This document shows positions 24,412 to 33,450 of a DNA stretch of 53,441 nucleotides, in pieces. Source of the stretch: Actinomycetota bacterium. Lineage in GTDB: Bacteria; Actinomycetota; Thermoleophilia; Gaiellales; Gaiellaceae. The notes below the pieces were generated by a model. It saw nothing but the letters and a program-made list of their open reading frames with translations. It had not been told where the DNA came from and searched no databases. A program made the translations under genes and the position numbers. Location of the stretch: positions 1-53,441 of the forward strand of contig SIRU01000018.1 in the NCBI GenBank assembly GCA_004366385.1, given 5' to 3'. The stretch's first letter is position 1. Each line of letters begins with the position of its first letter.

Positions 24412-24719
24412 CGGCGACTCCTTTCACTCCGTTGGTTGGCCGAGGGTCGACGACGGCTCCCGGCTCCCGCGCCCACGGTGCCCGCGCGCAGGCTCTCGAG
24501 CCCACGCTCGCTCTCGGGGTGTCTCGGCGGCGCAGTGCGGCGAGCGAACGACGTGCTCGCGCGAACTCCAGCGACCTCCCGGTGCAAGCGGACACCCGCC
24601 AAGAGGGCTCGATTATCCGCCGGGCGGCGGCCGACTTTCAAGGTCCTTCGGCTCGCTAGGCACGGGATGCGCGGCCTCCGGCGGTGCGGCGCCGCTGGTT
24701 CCGTGCGACGATTCCGGGC
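24412..24719. other. Divergent intergenic region, no gene seen
   Basis: These 308 bases separate the divergent Amt-like gene and the LuxR-type regulator and should hold both promoters. I see the ribosome site of the Amt-like gene (AAAGGAG, just inside the left end) but no convincing -35/-10 pair, operator repeat or small gene. Confidence 0.5.
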
Positions 24720-26366
24720 GTGACGACGGCTCGCGCAGAGCCTGCGCTCACCGAGGGCTACCAGGCGCTCGCCGCGGGCGACTGGCAGGCAGCGCAGGTC
24801 GCGTTCACGGTCGCGGCGAGCTTCGGGGAGCCGGCGGAGGCGCTCGACGGGCTCGGCCGCGCCCTCTGGTGGCTCCGGGAGGGGCGGGATGCCATCGTCC
24901 ACCGCGAGCGCGCCTACGCGGGCTTCCGACGCGACGGCGACCTCGCCCGTGCCGCCCGGATCGCGCTCTGGCTCTCTCGCGAGTACGCGCTCGTGTTCGA
25001 GAACGACGCCGCCTCGAGGGGATGGCTCGCCCGGGCGGAGCGGTTGCTTCGCGACGTCGCCCCCGGGGCGGAGCGCGGGTGGCTGGACCTCGCTCGCTCG
25101 GAGCGGGAGCCGGACGTCGCCGAGGCCGCGCGCCTCGCCGAGCAGGCGCTCGCCGCGGCGCTCGCGGCGAACGACGTCGACCTCGAGCTCCGGGCCTTGG
25201 CGCAGCTCGGGCTGGCCGAGGTGTCGCTCGGTCGCGTCGACGTGGGCCTCGCACGCCTCGACGAGGCGATGGCGGCGGCGACGAGCGGCGAGCCGGCGAG
25301 CCTCGAGACCTTCGCGGACGTGTGCTGCACGCTCATGCTCGCGTGCGAGCGGGCCGGGGACGCCGAGCGCCCGCAGCAGTGGAGCCAGGTGCTCGACGAC
25401 TTCGTACGCCGGTACGACCACGTCACGCTGCTGGCGTTCTGTCGCACGTGCTGCGCCGATGTCCTCGCCGGGAGCGGGCGCATCGACGCCGCGGAGGCCG
25501 AGCTGGTCGCCGCGGTGCGGGAGCTCGACGAGGCGGGGCAGCGGTCGCGCTGCGTCCCGCCCGCCGCCCGTCTCGCCGAGATCCGCGTGCAGCAGAGCCG
25601 GTTCGACGAGGCGGAGGAGCTGCTGCGCGGTCTGGAGGAGCATCCCGAGGCGGTCTCGGCGGCGGTGAGCCTCCGCCTCGCACGGGGGGAGCCGGGCGCA
25701 GCCGCCGCACTCCTCGAGCGCAGGCTCGACGCGGTCGGCCGCACGAGCTTGCTCGCCGCGCCGCTCTTCGCGCAGCTCGTCGAGGCCCGCGTCGCGGCCA
25801 ACGAGCTCGACGCGGCGGCGGGGGCGGTGGCGGCGCTGGAGAAGCTCGGCCGTGCCGACGCTCGGGGCCGGGCCGCCGCGGCGGCGGCGCTCGCGCGTGG
25901 CCGCCTCGCGCTCGCGGGCGGGCAGCCCGCCGAGGAGTGGCTGCGCTCCGCGGTGAACGCGTTCGCCGCTCTCGGCCTGCGGCTCGAGGCCGCCCGCGCC
26001 CGCCTCGAGCTCGCGCGGGCGCTCGCGGGCGCGAGGCCCGAGGAGGCGGTGGACGTCGCGCGGCACGCGCGAAACGAGCTCGAGGCCCTCGGCGCGACGC
26101 GCGACGCGGATACGGCTGCCGCGCTGATGCGATCGCTCGGCGCCCGCGGTCGCTCCGGGCCGAGGGCACACGGCGCGCTCAGCCGGCGGGAGCGAGACGT
26201 GCTCGGCCTGCTCGGCGAGGGGCTCTCGAACCGCGAGATCGCGGCCCGGCTGTTCCTGAGCCCGAAGACCGTCGAGCACCACGTGAGCCGCATCTACGCG
26301 AAGCTGGGGCTTCGCACGCGGGCCGAGGCGGCCGCGTATGCGGTCCGCAACCAGGTGGTCGATTAG
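24720..26366 (+). CDS. LuxR-family regulator with TPR-like sensor region
   Basis: Beginning at GTG 24720 (MTTARAEPALTEGYQALAAGDW) gives 548 residues; an ATG 36 bases upstream is also in frame. The N-terminal ~470 residues are Ala/Leu/Arg-rich helical repeats of TPR type (EGYQALAAGDWQAAQVAF; RIDAAEAELVAAVREL). The last ~65 residues are a GerE/LuxR helix-turn-helix, LSRRERDVLGLLGEGLSNREIAARLFLSPKTVEHHVSRIYAKLGL. No ATPase P-loop is present, so it is shorter than the LAL/MalT type. Three co-directional genes follow and may be its targets. Confidence 0.85.
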   Translation: MTTARAEPALTEGYQALAAGDWQAAQVAFTVAASFGEPAEALDGLGRALWWLREGRDAIVHRERAYAGFRRDGDLARAARIALWLSREYALVFENDAASRGWLARAERLLRDVAPGAERGWLDLARSEREPDVAEAARLAEQALAAALAANDVDLELRALAQLGLAEVSLGRVDVGLARLDEAMAAATSGEPASLETFADVCCTLMLACERAGDAERPQQWSQVLDDFVRRYDHVTLLAFCRTCCADVLAGSGRIDAAEAELVAAVRELDEAGQRSRCVPPAARLAEIRVQQSRFDEAEELLRGLEEHPEAVSAAVSLRLARGEPGAAAALLERRLDAVGRTSLLAAPLFAQLVEARVAANELDAAAGAVAALEKLGRADARGRAAAAAALARGRLALAGGQPAEEWLRSAVNAFAALGLRLEAARARLELARALAGARPEEAVDVARHARNELEALGATRDADTAAALMRSLGARGRSGPRAHGALSRRERDVLGLLGEGLSNREIAARLFLSPKTVEHHVSRIYAKLGLRTRAEAAAYAVRNQVVD

Positions 26367-26434
26367 GGGAACTCCCCCTACCGGTGCGCGGGGAAGCGCG
26401 CGAAGCTTCGGGGGTCAACGACCAGGGAGGCGCC

Positions 26435-26839
26435 ATGTCCGAGCAGGGCAAGGAGCTCGTCCGCAGGCTCTACGACGAGGTCATCAACGCGAAGGACCTC
26501 GACGCGATCGACCGGTTCGTGCGCGGCGAGGAGCTCGTCGAGGGGATCAAGAGCGGCTGCTTCGTGATGTTCGACGCGTTCCCCGACGTGCACGCGAGCA
26601 TCGACGACGTGATCGCCGAGGGCGACCAGGTCGTCGTCCGTGCGACCTCGACCGGGACGCACGACGGCGCCTGGATGGGCATCCCGCCGACCGGGCGCCA
26701 CGTGGCGTTCGAGTACGTCGAGATCTACCGCATCGCCGACGGTATGGTCGTCGGCTACTGGTGCCTCCCGGATCTCGCGGGGCTCATGCGCCAGCTGACC
26801 GGGGACGCCCCGGTCACGAGCTCCGCGGGACGCGACTAG
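26435..26839 (+). CDS. SnoaL-like polyketide cyclase / ester cyclase-family protein
   Basis: This 134-residue alpha+beta-barrel protein contains the SnoaL pattern: VRRLYDEVINAKDLDAIDRFV, FVMFDAFPDVHASIDDVIAEGDQVVVRATSTGTHDG and GRHVAFEYVEIYRIADGMVVGYWCLPD. GGGAGG precedes the ATG at 26435. Members range from cyclases and dehydratases to uncharacterised small-molecule-binding proteins, so a reaction cannot be assigned. It lies 68 bases after the LuxR gene. Confidence 0.85.
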   Translation: MSEQGKELVRRLYDEVINAKDLDAIDRFVRGEELVEGIKSGCFVMFDAFPDVHASIDDVIAEGDQVVVRATSTGTHDGAWMGIPPTGRHVAFEYVEIYRIADGMVVGYWCLPDLAGLMRQLTGDAPVTSSAGRD

Positions 26840-26916
26840 GAGCCGGAGCTCGTCACGAACCGTCGCCCGGCGCACCTCCGAGCGTGCGAGCACCGCCGCA
26901 CGGTCAGAATTACGGC

Positions 26917-27885
26917 ATGGAGCAGTCCGGGCCGGAGGAGTTCGAGGTCGCGATCGGGAGCGCCATCTCGGCGCCCGAGGCGTTCGGGGCGTCGTTCGAC
27001 GAGGCGCCGGCGGCCGACGCGCTCGAGCTCGGCGAAGGGCTCGAGGGCGACCCGGCGATCGCGTTCCGGCGGACGCTCGGGATGTTCGCCACCGGGGTCA
27101 CGATCATCACCACGCGGACGGCGGAGCAGGTGCACGGGATGACCGCGAACGCGTTCATGTCCGTGTCGCTGCGACCGCCGCTCGTGCTCGTCTCGGTCGA
27201 CCGCCGCGCGCGGATGTCGAACCTCCTGCACGAGGGCGTGCGCTTCGGGGTCAACGTCCTCGAGGCAGGACAGGCGTCGCTCTCGGACCACTTCGCGGGG
27301 CGGGCGGTGGAGAGCGCCGAGGAGCCGCGCTTCGAGCTCGTCCACTCGACGCCGCTCGTCGAGGGCGCGCTCGCGCACCTCGTCGCGCGCGTCGTCCGCT
27401 CCTATTGGGGCGGCGACCACTCGCTCTTCCTCGGGCAGGTCGAGTTCGCTCGCTACGGCGAGGGCGAGCCGCTGCTCTTCCACGGCGGCCGCTACGAGCG
27501 GCTCGTGCGCGACCCGCGCGTGTTCTCGGTCCTCCCGCAGGAGCTCCTCGAGCCGATCCTCGCGCTCGGCGTCGAGCGCTCGTACGAGGACGGCGACGAG
27601 ATCATGCGCCGCGGCGATCCGGGCCACGAGCTGCTGCTGGTGGTCGAGGGCGAGGTGCAGGTGGAGCGGCCGGGGCGGAGCGTCACGCTCGGCGCCGGGG
27701 AGCTCATCGGCGAGATCGAGGTGCTCGACCCGGTGGGCGCGCGCATCGCGGACATCCACGCGGTCGGCCCGGTGCGCTGCGTGGCGGTGACGCGCGAGGC
27801 GCTGATCGCGGCGCTGGAGGCGGACCCGCGCGCGGCGGTGGGGCTGATCGAGGTGCTGGCGGCGCGCTTCCGCGAGACGGCGTGA
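26917..27885 (+). CDS. Flavin reductase-like domain fused to a cyclic-nucleotide-binding domain
   Basis: In 322 residues, about 45-200 form a flavin reductase (FMN-binding split barrel) domain: FRRTLGMFATGVTIITT, GMTANAFMSVSLRPPLVLVSV, GVNVLEAGQ. About 205-320 form a cNMP/CRP-type sensor domain: LALGVERSYEDGDEIMRRGD, VVEGEVQVERPG, GAGELIGEIEVLDPVGARIAD. The first ~44 residues are low-complexity and acidic. The Arg of the phosphate-binding cassette is retained. The reductase would supply reduced FMN to a partner oxygenase, with a nucleotide signal modulating it; this is inference. The stop overlaps the MFS gene start by four bases. Such fusions also occur in other actinobacteria. Confidence 0.85.
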   Translation: MEQSGPEEFEVAIGSAISAPEAFGASFDEAPAADALELGEGLEGDPAIAFRRTLGMFATGVTIITTRTAEQVHGMTANAFMSVSLRPPLVLVSVDRRARMSNLLHEGVRFGVNVLEAGQASLSDHFAGRAVESAEEPRFELVHSTPLVEGALAHLVARVVRSYWGGDHSLFLGQVEFARYGEGEPLLFHGGRYERLVRDPRVFSVLPQELLEPILALGVERSYEDGDEIMRRGDPGHELLLVVEGEVQVERPGRSVTLGAGELIGEIEVLDPVGARIADIHAVGPVRCVAVTREALIAALEADPRAAVGLIEVLAARFRETA

Positions 27886-29213
27886 GCCGGCTGCGACCGG
27901 CGCTCCTCGGCCTCGCGGTCGGGCTCGCGCTCGCGGACTCCTCCATCGTCACGCTCGCGCTGCCCGACGTGCTCGGCGCGTTCGACGTGGGGATCACGAC
28001 CGTCGCGTGGGTCCTGACGTCGTTCAACCTCGTGCTCGCGCTCGGTGCCGTCCCGGCTGCGTACCTCGCGCGACGGCGGCCACGGGAGGCTTTCGCGGCC
28101 GGCGTCGTCGTCTTCGCGGGCGCCTCGCTCGCATGCGGGCTGGCGCCCTCGTTCGACGTGCTCGTCGGCGCGCGCTGCGTGCAGGCGGCCGGCGCCGCGC
28201 TCCTCGTGTGCGCCGCGCTCGACCTGCTCTCGGAGACGCTCGGGTCGGACGAGCGCGCGCTCGGTGTGTGGGTGACGGCGGGGGTCGTGGGCGCAGCCCT
28301 CGGCCCCGCCGCGGGAGGCGTGAGCACGCGGCTCGTCGGCTGGGAGTCGATCTTCCTCGTGCAGGTGCCGGTCGCGCTGGCGCTCCTGCTCGCGCTGCGC
28401 GGGCTCCTCGCCCGGCGCGTACCAGAGCCTGCCGGCCGTCCGCACCTGACTGCGAACCTCGCGCTCCTGCTCGTCTCCGGCGGGCTCGTCGCGGCGCTCT
28501 TCCTCGTCGTGCTCCTGCTCGTGGACGGCTGGGGGATGGCACCGGCAGCTGCCGGGCTGGTGGTGACGGTCATGCCGGCGGCCGCGATCGTGGTCGCCCG
28601 CGTCCGGCCGCGCTCGCTCGGCGGGATGACCGGCGTCGCGAGCGGTGTGATCCTCGTCGCCGGCGGGCTCGCCGCGCTCGGGCTCCTGCCGCGGGCGGGC
28701 TGGGCGTGGACGGTCCCGCCGCAGCTCCTCGTCGGTGCCGGGCTCGGGCTCGCGCTCGCAGGGCTGACGGAGCTCGCGCTCGCCGGCCGCGCGGACCAGG
28801 TCGTGCACGGCGGCTGGACGCTCGCGGCGCGCCACGCGGGCGTCGTCGTCGGCCTGGTCCTGCTCGCGCCCGTGCTGACGGACGCGCTCGAGCAGAGCCG
28901 CGAGGAGGCGATCCGCGCGGGCGCAGCGGAGGTGCTCGACAGCGGGATCCCGCCCCTCGACAAGCTGCGGGTCGCGCAGGACGTGCTCGACGAGGTCGCG
29001 CGCGCGAACGACGCGGGCGAGCTCCCGAGCGTGGAGCGCGCCTTCGAGGGCCGGCCGGCCGACGGGGAGTGGGGCTCGCTCGTGACGGCGCTCCAGGATC
29101 AGCTCGACCGCGCGATCACGAGCGCGTTCTCGGGGCCGTTCCTGCTCGCGGCGCTGCTCGCCGCGTCGGCGCTCGTGCCCGTCGCGCTGCTTCGGCGGAG
29201 GAGACCGGCGTGA
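27882..29213 (+). CDS. MFS transporter
   Basis: The GTG at 27882 overlaps the upstream stop by four bases and gives 443 residues beginning MSRLRPALLGLAVGLALADSS. About twelve hydrophobic segments are visible. Drug/proton antiporter features are present: LALPDVLGAFDVGITTVAWVLTSFNL, followed by LARRRPREAF in the first cytoplasmic loop. A ~110-residue soluble insertion before the last helix (DALEQSREEAIRAGAAEVLD...) is unusual. Substrate unknown. Confidence 0.85.
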   Translation: MSRLRPALLGLAVGLALADSSIVTLALPDVLGAFDVGITTVAWVLTSFNLVLALGAVPAAYLARRRPREAFAAGVVVFAGASLACGLAPSFDVLVGARCVQAAGAALLVCAALDLLSETLGSDERALGVWVTAGVVGAALGPAAGGVSTRLVGWESIFLVQVPVALALLLALRGLLARRVPEPAGRPHLTANLALLLVSGGLVAALFLVVLLLVDGWGMAPAAAGLVVTVMPAAAIVVARVRPRSLGGMTGVASGVILVAGGLAALGLLPRAGWAWTVPPQLLVGAGLGLALAGLTELALAGRADQVVHGGWTLAARHAGVVVGLVLLAPVLTDALEQSREEAIRAGAAEVLDSGIPPLDKLRVAQDVLDEVARANDAGELPSVERAFEGRPADGEWGSLVTALQDQLDRAITSAFSGPFLLAALLAASALVPVALLRRRRPA

Positions 29214-29671
29214 GGCGCGCGTCGCCGCTCCTCGTCGCGCTCGGTCTCGTCGCGGCAGTCGTCGTCCCGTACCTCGCCCTCGGCGGCGCGTCCTTCGAGC
29301 CGACACCGACCGCCGACCCGTGCGCGACCCGCGACTGGCGCGATCCCGGCGGCGTGGGCGAGGCGCTCGAGCAGATTGCGCTCTCGTCACTCGACGGGGC
29401 CGCCTGCAAGCTCGGCGTCACGCGCGAGGAGCTCGTGCTCGCGGTCCGCAGCGAGGATGCCCTCGAGCGCTTCGCCCGCGAGCAGGGCATCTCACGCGAC
29501 GACGCCGAGCAGGCCGTGCGGGACGGGATGCTGCGCGCGGTCGACGATGCGGAGGAGGCGGGCGTGCTGAGCGAGCGCGTCGCCTCCCTCGCGCGGCGCG
29601 TCGTGCAGGCGGTCCCGCCGTGGCTCGTCCTCCAGACGCTCGAGAGCCTGGAGTTCCTGCTGCCCGGTTAG
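29210..29671 (+). CDS. Hypothetical secreted or membrane-anchored helical protein
   Basis: From GTG 29210, coupled to the MFS stop, the 153-residue protein has an N-terminal signal/anchor (RRASPLLVALGLVAAVVVPYLAL). An extracytoplasmic alpha-helical region follows: TREELVLAVRSEDALERFAREQGISRDDAEQAVRDGML, then RRVVQAVPPWLVLQTLESLEFLLPG. Cys about 37 and 65 could form a disulfide. The family is unknown. It is convergent with the GcvT-like gene, sharing four bases (TTAG). Confidence 0.75.
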   Translation: MRRASPLLVALGLVAAVVVPYLALGGASFEPTPTADPCATRDWRDPGGVGEALEQIALSSLDGAACKLGVTREELVLAVRSEDALERFAREQGISRDDAEQAVRDGMLRAVDDAEEAGVLSERVASLARRVVQAVPPWLVLQTLESLEFLLPG

Positions 29672-31983
29672 CTTCGCGGCCGCGTCTTGTCCGGGTCGTA
29701 GAACGGGATGCGGACCACCGTCGCGGCGATCCGCTTCTGGAGGCCGTCGAGCTTGCCGACCTCGATCTGCGTGCCGAGCTCGGCGTACTGGACCGCCACC
29801 CGCGCGAGTGCGATGTTCTTCTTCAGGATCGGGCTGCGCGTGCCGCTCGTCACGACGCCGACCCGCTGCCTCCCCGCGTACACCTCGTCGCCGTGGCCGG
29901 CGGTCTCGTTCCCCTCCAGCTCGAGGCCGACGAGGACACGTTGCGGATGGGCTGCGCGCTGCTGCAAGGCAGCACGCCCGACGAAGTCCTCGTCGGTGCG
30001 CAGGTCGACCGCGAACCCGATCCCCGCCTCGAACGGGTCGACCTGGTCGTCGAACTCGTACCCGGCGAAGATCAGGCCAGACTCGATGCGCAGGATGTCG
30101 AGCGCCTCCAGCCCGAGCGGCGTGAGGCCATGCTTCGAGCCGGCCTCCCAGATCGCGTCCCACACCGCGGGCCCGTCCGAGGGGTGGCACCAGACCTCGT
30201 ATCCGAGCTCGCCCGTGTAGCCGGTGCGCGAGACGACGATCGGGATGCCGTCGTAGGTCTTGATGCGCCCCACGGTGAAGCGGAACCAGCGCAGGTCCTC
30301 GAGCGACGTCTGCGTCGGAGGCGTCCACACGATCTTCTTCAAGAGCTCGCGGCTCTCCGGTCCCTGCACGGCGACGTTGTGCAGCTGGTCGGTCGACGGC
30401 TTCACCCAGACCTTGAGCTGCTCCCGCTCCGCCAGCTCCTTCAGCCAGATGCCGTCGTACTCGTCGCCGCCGACGAAGCGGAAGTTGTCCCGGCCGAGCC
30501 GGTAGACGGTCGCGTCGTCGATCATGCCCCCGGTCTCGGTGCAGAGCGCGGTGTACGTCACCTGCCCGACCGAGAGCCGCCGCGCGTCGCGCGTGATCGC
30601 CTTCTGGATCAGCGTCTCGGCGTCCGGGCCGAGCACCTCCCACTTGCGGAGCGGGGAGAGATCCATCACGGCCACCTTCTCGCGGCAGGCCCAGTACTCG
30701 GCGATCGCACCCTCGTTGTCGAAGCAGTGGGGGAGCCAGTAGGCCCTGTACTCGACGAACGACTTCGTCAGCTCCGAGGTGCGCGGGTGAAAGGACGTCT
30801 CGCGCGTGAGCACCGGCTCGGCGTCGGGCGTGACGCGGTGCGCGATCGCGACCGAGAACCTGTTGTCGGGCGCATAGACGCGCACGTGCACGGGCGTGAT
30901 CTGCCAGCCGTTCGCGGGGTCGATGTCGTCGGGGCAGGCGGAGGACGCACACACGAGGTCGGTCAGCGCGCGCAGCAGCACGTAGTCGCCCGGCCGCGAC
31001 CACGGCTCGTCCATCGTGAAGACCATGCTCGCGTCGAAGCCGGTGTTGTAGAAGAAGTTCAGCGCCTCCCAGCCCTTGCGCTCGGCGATCCCGAACGGCG
31101 CGACCTGCCCGTTGAAGTTCTCGGTGCAGTTCACGTGGCCCGGGTAGCCCATGTCCTCGTAGTACTTCGCGGTGCAGGCGAGCGCGAACGTGTCGTGACG
31201 GCCGACGGTGTCGCGGACGACCTCGACCAGCGGGTCCATGTCCACGTCGTAGGACTTCCCCTGGAGGCCGGGCTGCGGGTACGCCTGGCCCATCAGGCTG
31301 CGGGTCGTCGTCGCGTCGAGCCCGCGCTCGAGGCCGCGCTCGAGCTTGCCGCGATGAAACGCGAGGAAGTCCGAGCACTGCTTGCCCTCGACGTCGAGGA
31401 CCTGGATGAACTCGCCGGCGCGCACCTCGTACGCGAGCGCGGTCGCGGCGTCGACGCGGAAGTCGAGGCGCGGCTCGGCGAGCGGGGGCGGGAGCTCGTC
31501 CTGCTCGTAGCGGCGGGGCTCGCTCCGGCGGACTTCCACGAGGAGCTCGGAGGGAGGAGGCGCGCCGTCGACGATGCGCCCGCCCGGCGCGGCGACGACC
31601 ACGGTCACCGCGCGGTCGGCGCGGAACGCCTGCGAGGAGCCGGGCGGCGACCACTCGCCGAAGAGCCGCACGGCCGTCGCCTCGGCCGGGTCGAGGCCGC
31701 GCGCGGCGAGCTCCTGCCAGAGCAGCGAGCCGTCGCGCGCGCGGAGCGCCTCGCGGATCACGGTCGCGGGCGCGTCCGCGGTCGCCCCGAGCGCGGCTGC
31801 GTCGTCGCGCGAGCCGGAGTCGAGCACCGTGACCTCGGCCACCTGCCCGCCGTCCTTGTCGACGACGGTCAGTCGCTCGTCCGGCCCGAGCGCGAGCACG
31901 GTCGCGCCGCCCGGGCGCACGAGGTACGTCTCGAGGAACGGGTCCTCGGCGAGCAGGCCGCGCACGAGCGGCGAGGTGCTCAC
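29668..31983 (-). CDS. DUF1989-GcvT fusion, aminomethyltransferase-family protein
   Basis: This 771-residue protein starts at GTG 31983, one base after the acyl-CoA dehydrogenase stop. Residues ~1-160 resemble a degenerate DUF1989-like half (TYLVRPGGATVLALG). Residues ~180-400 look like an intact DUF1989 domain, which elsewhere is linked to urea carboxylase (VLDVEGKQCSDFLAFH, YPGHVNCTENFN, with conserved Cys/His). From ~420 to 765 it is a GcvT folate-dependent domain (VAVMDLSPLRKWEVLGPDA, GYTGELGYEVW, GLEALDILRIESGL). It should transfer a methyl or methylene group to tetrahydrofolate from an unknown donor, possibly a methylated amine or sulfonium compound. Confidence 0.85.
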   Translation of the reverse strand: MSTSPLVRGLLAEDPFLETYLVRPGGATVLALGPDERLTVVDKDGGQVAEVTVLDSGSRDDAAALGATADAPATVIREALRARDGSLLWQELAARGLDPAEATAVRLFGEWSPPGSSQAFRADRAVTVVVAAPGGRIVDGAPPPSELLVEVRRSEPRRYEQDELPPPLAEPRLDFRVDAATALAYEVRAGEFIQVLDVEGKQCSDFLAFHRGKLERGLERGLDATTTRSLMGQAYPQPGLQGKSYDVDMDPLVEVVRDTVGRHDTFALACTAKYYEDMGYPGHVNCTENFNGQVAPFGIAERKGWEALNFFYNTGFDASMVFTMDEPWSRPGDYVLLRALTDLVCASSACPDDIDPANGWQITPVHVRVYAPDNRFSVAIAHRVTPDAEPVLTRETSFHPRTSELTKSFVEYRAYWLPHCFDNEGAIAEYWACREKVAVMDLSPLRKWEVLGPDAETLIQKAITRDARRLSVGQVTYTALCTETGGMIDDATVYRLGRDNFRFVGGDEYDGIWLKELAEREQLKVWVKPSTDQLHNVAVQGPESRELLKKIVWTPPTQTSLEDLRWFRFTVGRIKTYDGIPIVVSRTGYTGELGYEVWCHPSDGPAVWDAIWEAGSKHGLTPLGLEALDILRIESGLIFAGYEFDDQVDPFEAGIGFAVDLRTDEDFVGRAALQQRAAHPQRVLVGLELEGNETAGHGDEVYAGRQRVGVVTSGTRSPILKKNIALARVAVQYAELGTQIEVGKLDGLQKRIAATVVRIPFYDPDKTRPRS

Positions 31984-31984
31984 G

Positions 31985-33385
31985 TCACGCCCCCGCGGGC
32001 GCCTTCGCCTCCATCTCGGCCGCCTCGGCCACGAGCTTCTCGGCCAGCTCGCGCTTCCCGTCCGCGTCGAGCTTCTTCACCTCGTTCTCGACCGCGCGCC
32101 GGTTGTACGTCTGGTTCCAGTAGTCGAGCGAGTCGAAGCCGAGGAGGACGGCCTTGCCGACGAACTGGCGCAGCACCTCGTTCGTCGGGCCCATGACCCA
32201 GCCGGCCTTCGCGTCGCGGAGGTAGCGCTCGAGCTCCATGTCTCTCTTGTACCCCGAGCCGCCACATGCATGCAGCATCTTGTCGACGACGTGCGCGACG
32301 TTCTTCGCCGCCACGAACTTGATCTGCCAGGCCCAGTGCAGGAAGTCGGCGCGCGCGAACTCGCCGGGCGCGAGCACCTTCGTGTTGTTCTCCGTCGCGT
32401 CGTCCATCGCCTTGGCGACGGAGAGGACGAAGCAGCGGGAGGTGTTCGTGTCCATGACCGCCTCGCCGACGTAGTCCTGGATCGTCGGGTAGTCGGCGAC
32501 GCGGAGGCCGACGTCGACGTGGCGCTTGCGGGTCGTGTGGCGCTTCGCGATGTCGATCGCGCCCATCGCCAGCCCGTTCCACACCGACGAGGAGCCGATG
32601 AGGAACCACGGGTCGACCGACTCGTCGTTCGAGGCCGCGCCGTCGCCGGTCGGCCCGACGATCTGCTCCTCGGGGATCTCGACGTCCGGCACCTCCAGCG
32701 GGCCGGACTGGTTCCCGCGCAGGCCGAGCGCGTCCCAGAGCGACGGCTGCGACTCGACCTGGTCGCCGTCGATCACGAACACGGAGAGGTCGTCGTAGCC
32801 GGAGAAGTCCGGGCTCGTCGTCTGCACGACGTAGAAGTCCGCGAAGCCGGCCGACGTCGTCCACGACGCTTTCTTCCGCACCTTGAAGCCGCCGTTCGAG
32901 CGCTCGGCGCCGGAGGAGATCGGGTACCAGAAGTGCGAGCCGGTCTCGGGGTCCGAGTACGAGAGCGTCCCGATCTTCCCGCTGTTCAAGGGCCGGATGT
33001 AGCGGTCGATCAGCTCGTCGGTGGGGCGGAGCATGACCGCGTTCACCGCCCCGATGTGCATCACGTAGCACATTGCCGTCGACGCGCACCCGTAGCGCGC
33101 GATCGTCTCGCACACCATCCCGTAGGCGACGTGGTTCTCGCCGAGGCCGCCGTACTCCTCTGGCACGGTGAGCGCGAGGAACCCGTGCTCGCCCAGCAGC
33201 TCGAGGTTGCGGCGCGGGAACAGCAGCTCGTCGTCGGAGCGCTTCGCGTTCGTCCGCATCTCCTGCTCGCAGAGCTCGATCAGGAGCGCGCGGAGCTCCT
33301 TCTGGCGGTCGGTCAGGAACCAGTCGGGGTCCCACTCGTAGCCGAGCCCCCAGAAGGGCTCGCCACCCCAGGTCTTCTCGGACAT
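31985..33385 (-). CDS. Acyl-CoA dehydrogenase-family flavoprotein
   Basis: The protein has 466 residues from the ATG at 33385, preceded by GGAGGTG. The ACAD layout is clear: N-terminal helices (LLGEHGFLALTVPEEYGGLGENH), central beta domain (SYSDPETGSHFWYPISS, GLRGNQSGPLEVPDVEIPEE), and C-terminal helices (HACGGSGYKRDMELERYLRDAK, GPTNEVLRQFVGK). The family desaturates acyl-CoA thioesters with FAD, though homologues act on other substrates. It is joined by one base to the DUF1989-GcvT gene and so probably acts on the same substrate as that demethylase-like protein. There is no enoyl-CoA hydratase or thiolase nearby. Confidence 0.9.
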   Translation of the reverse strand: MSEKTWGGEPFWGLGYEWDPDWFLTDRQKELRALLIELCEQEMRTNAKRSDDELLFPRRNLELLGEHGFLALTVPEEYGGLGENHVAYGMVCETIARYGCASTAMCYVMHIGAVNAVMLRPTDELIDRYIRPLNSGKIGTLSYSDPETGSHFWYPISSGAERSNGGFKVRKKASWTTSAGFADFYVVQTTSPDFSGYDDLSVFVIDGDQVESQPSLWDALGLRGNQSGPLEVPDVEIPEEQIVGPTGDGAASNDESVDPWFLIGSSSVWNGLAMGAIDIAKRHTTRKRHVDVGLRVADYPTIQDYVGEAVMDTNTSRCFVLSVAKAMDDATENNTKVLAPGEFARADFLHWAWQIKFVAAKNVAHVVDKMLHACGGSGYKRDMELERYLRDAKAGWVMGPTNEVLRQFVGKAVLLGFDSLDYWNQTYNRRAVENEVKKLDADGKRELAEKLVAEAAEMEAKAPAGA

Positions 33386-33450
33386 GCCCACCTCCGGTAG
33401 CGGCGTCGCTGGCAGGGCAATCGTACGGTCTCGGCGCGGGACGCGCGAGG

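Noticed and set aside
29668-33385. DmdA/DmdC-type DMSP demethylation operon
   Set aside because: The DUF1989 fusion and the absence of DmdB- and DmdD-like genes do not support that pathway; only the general logic is similar.
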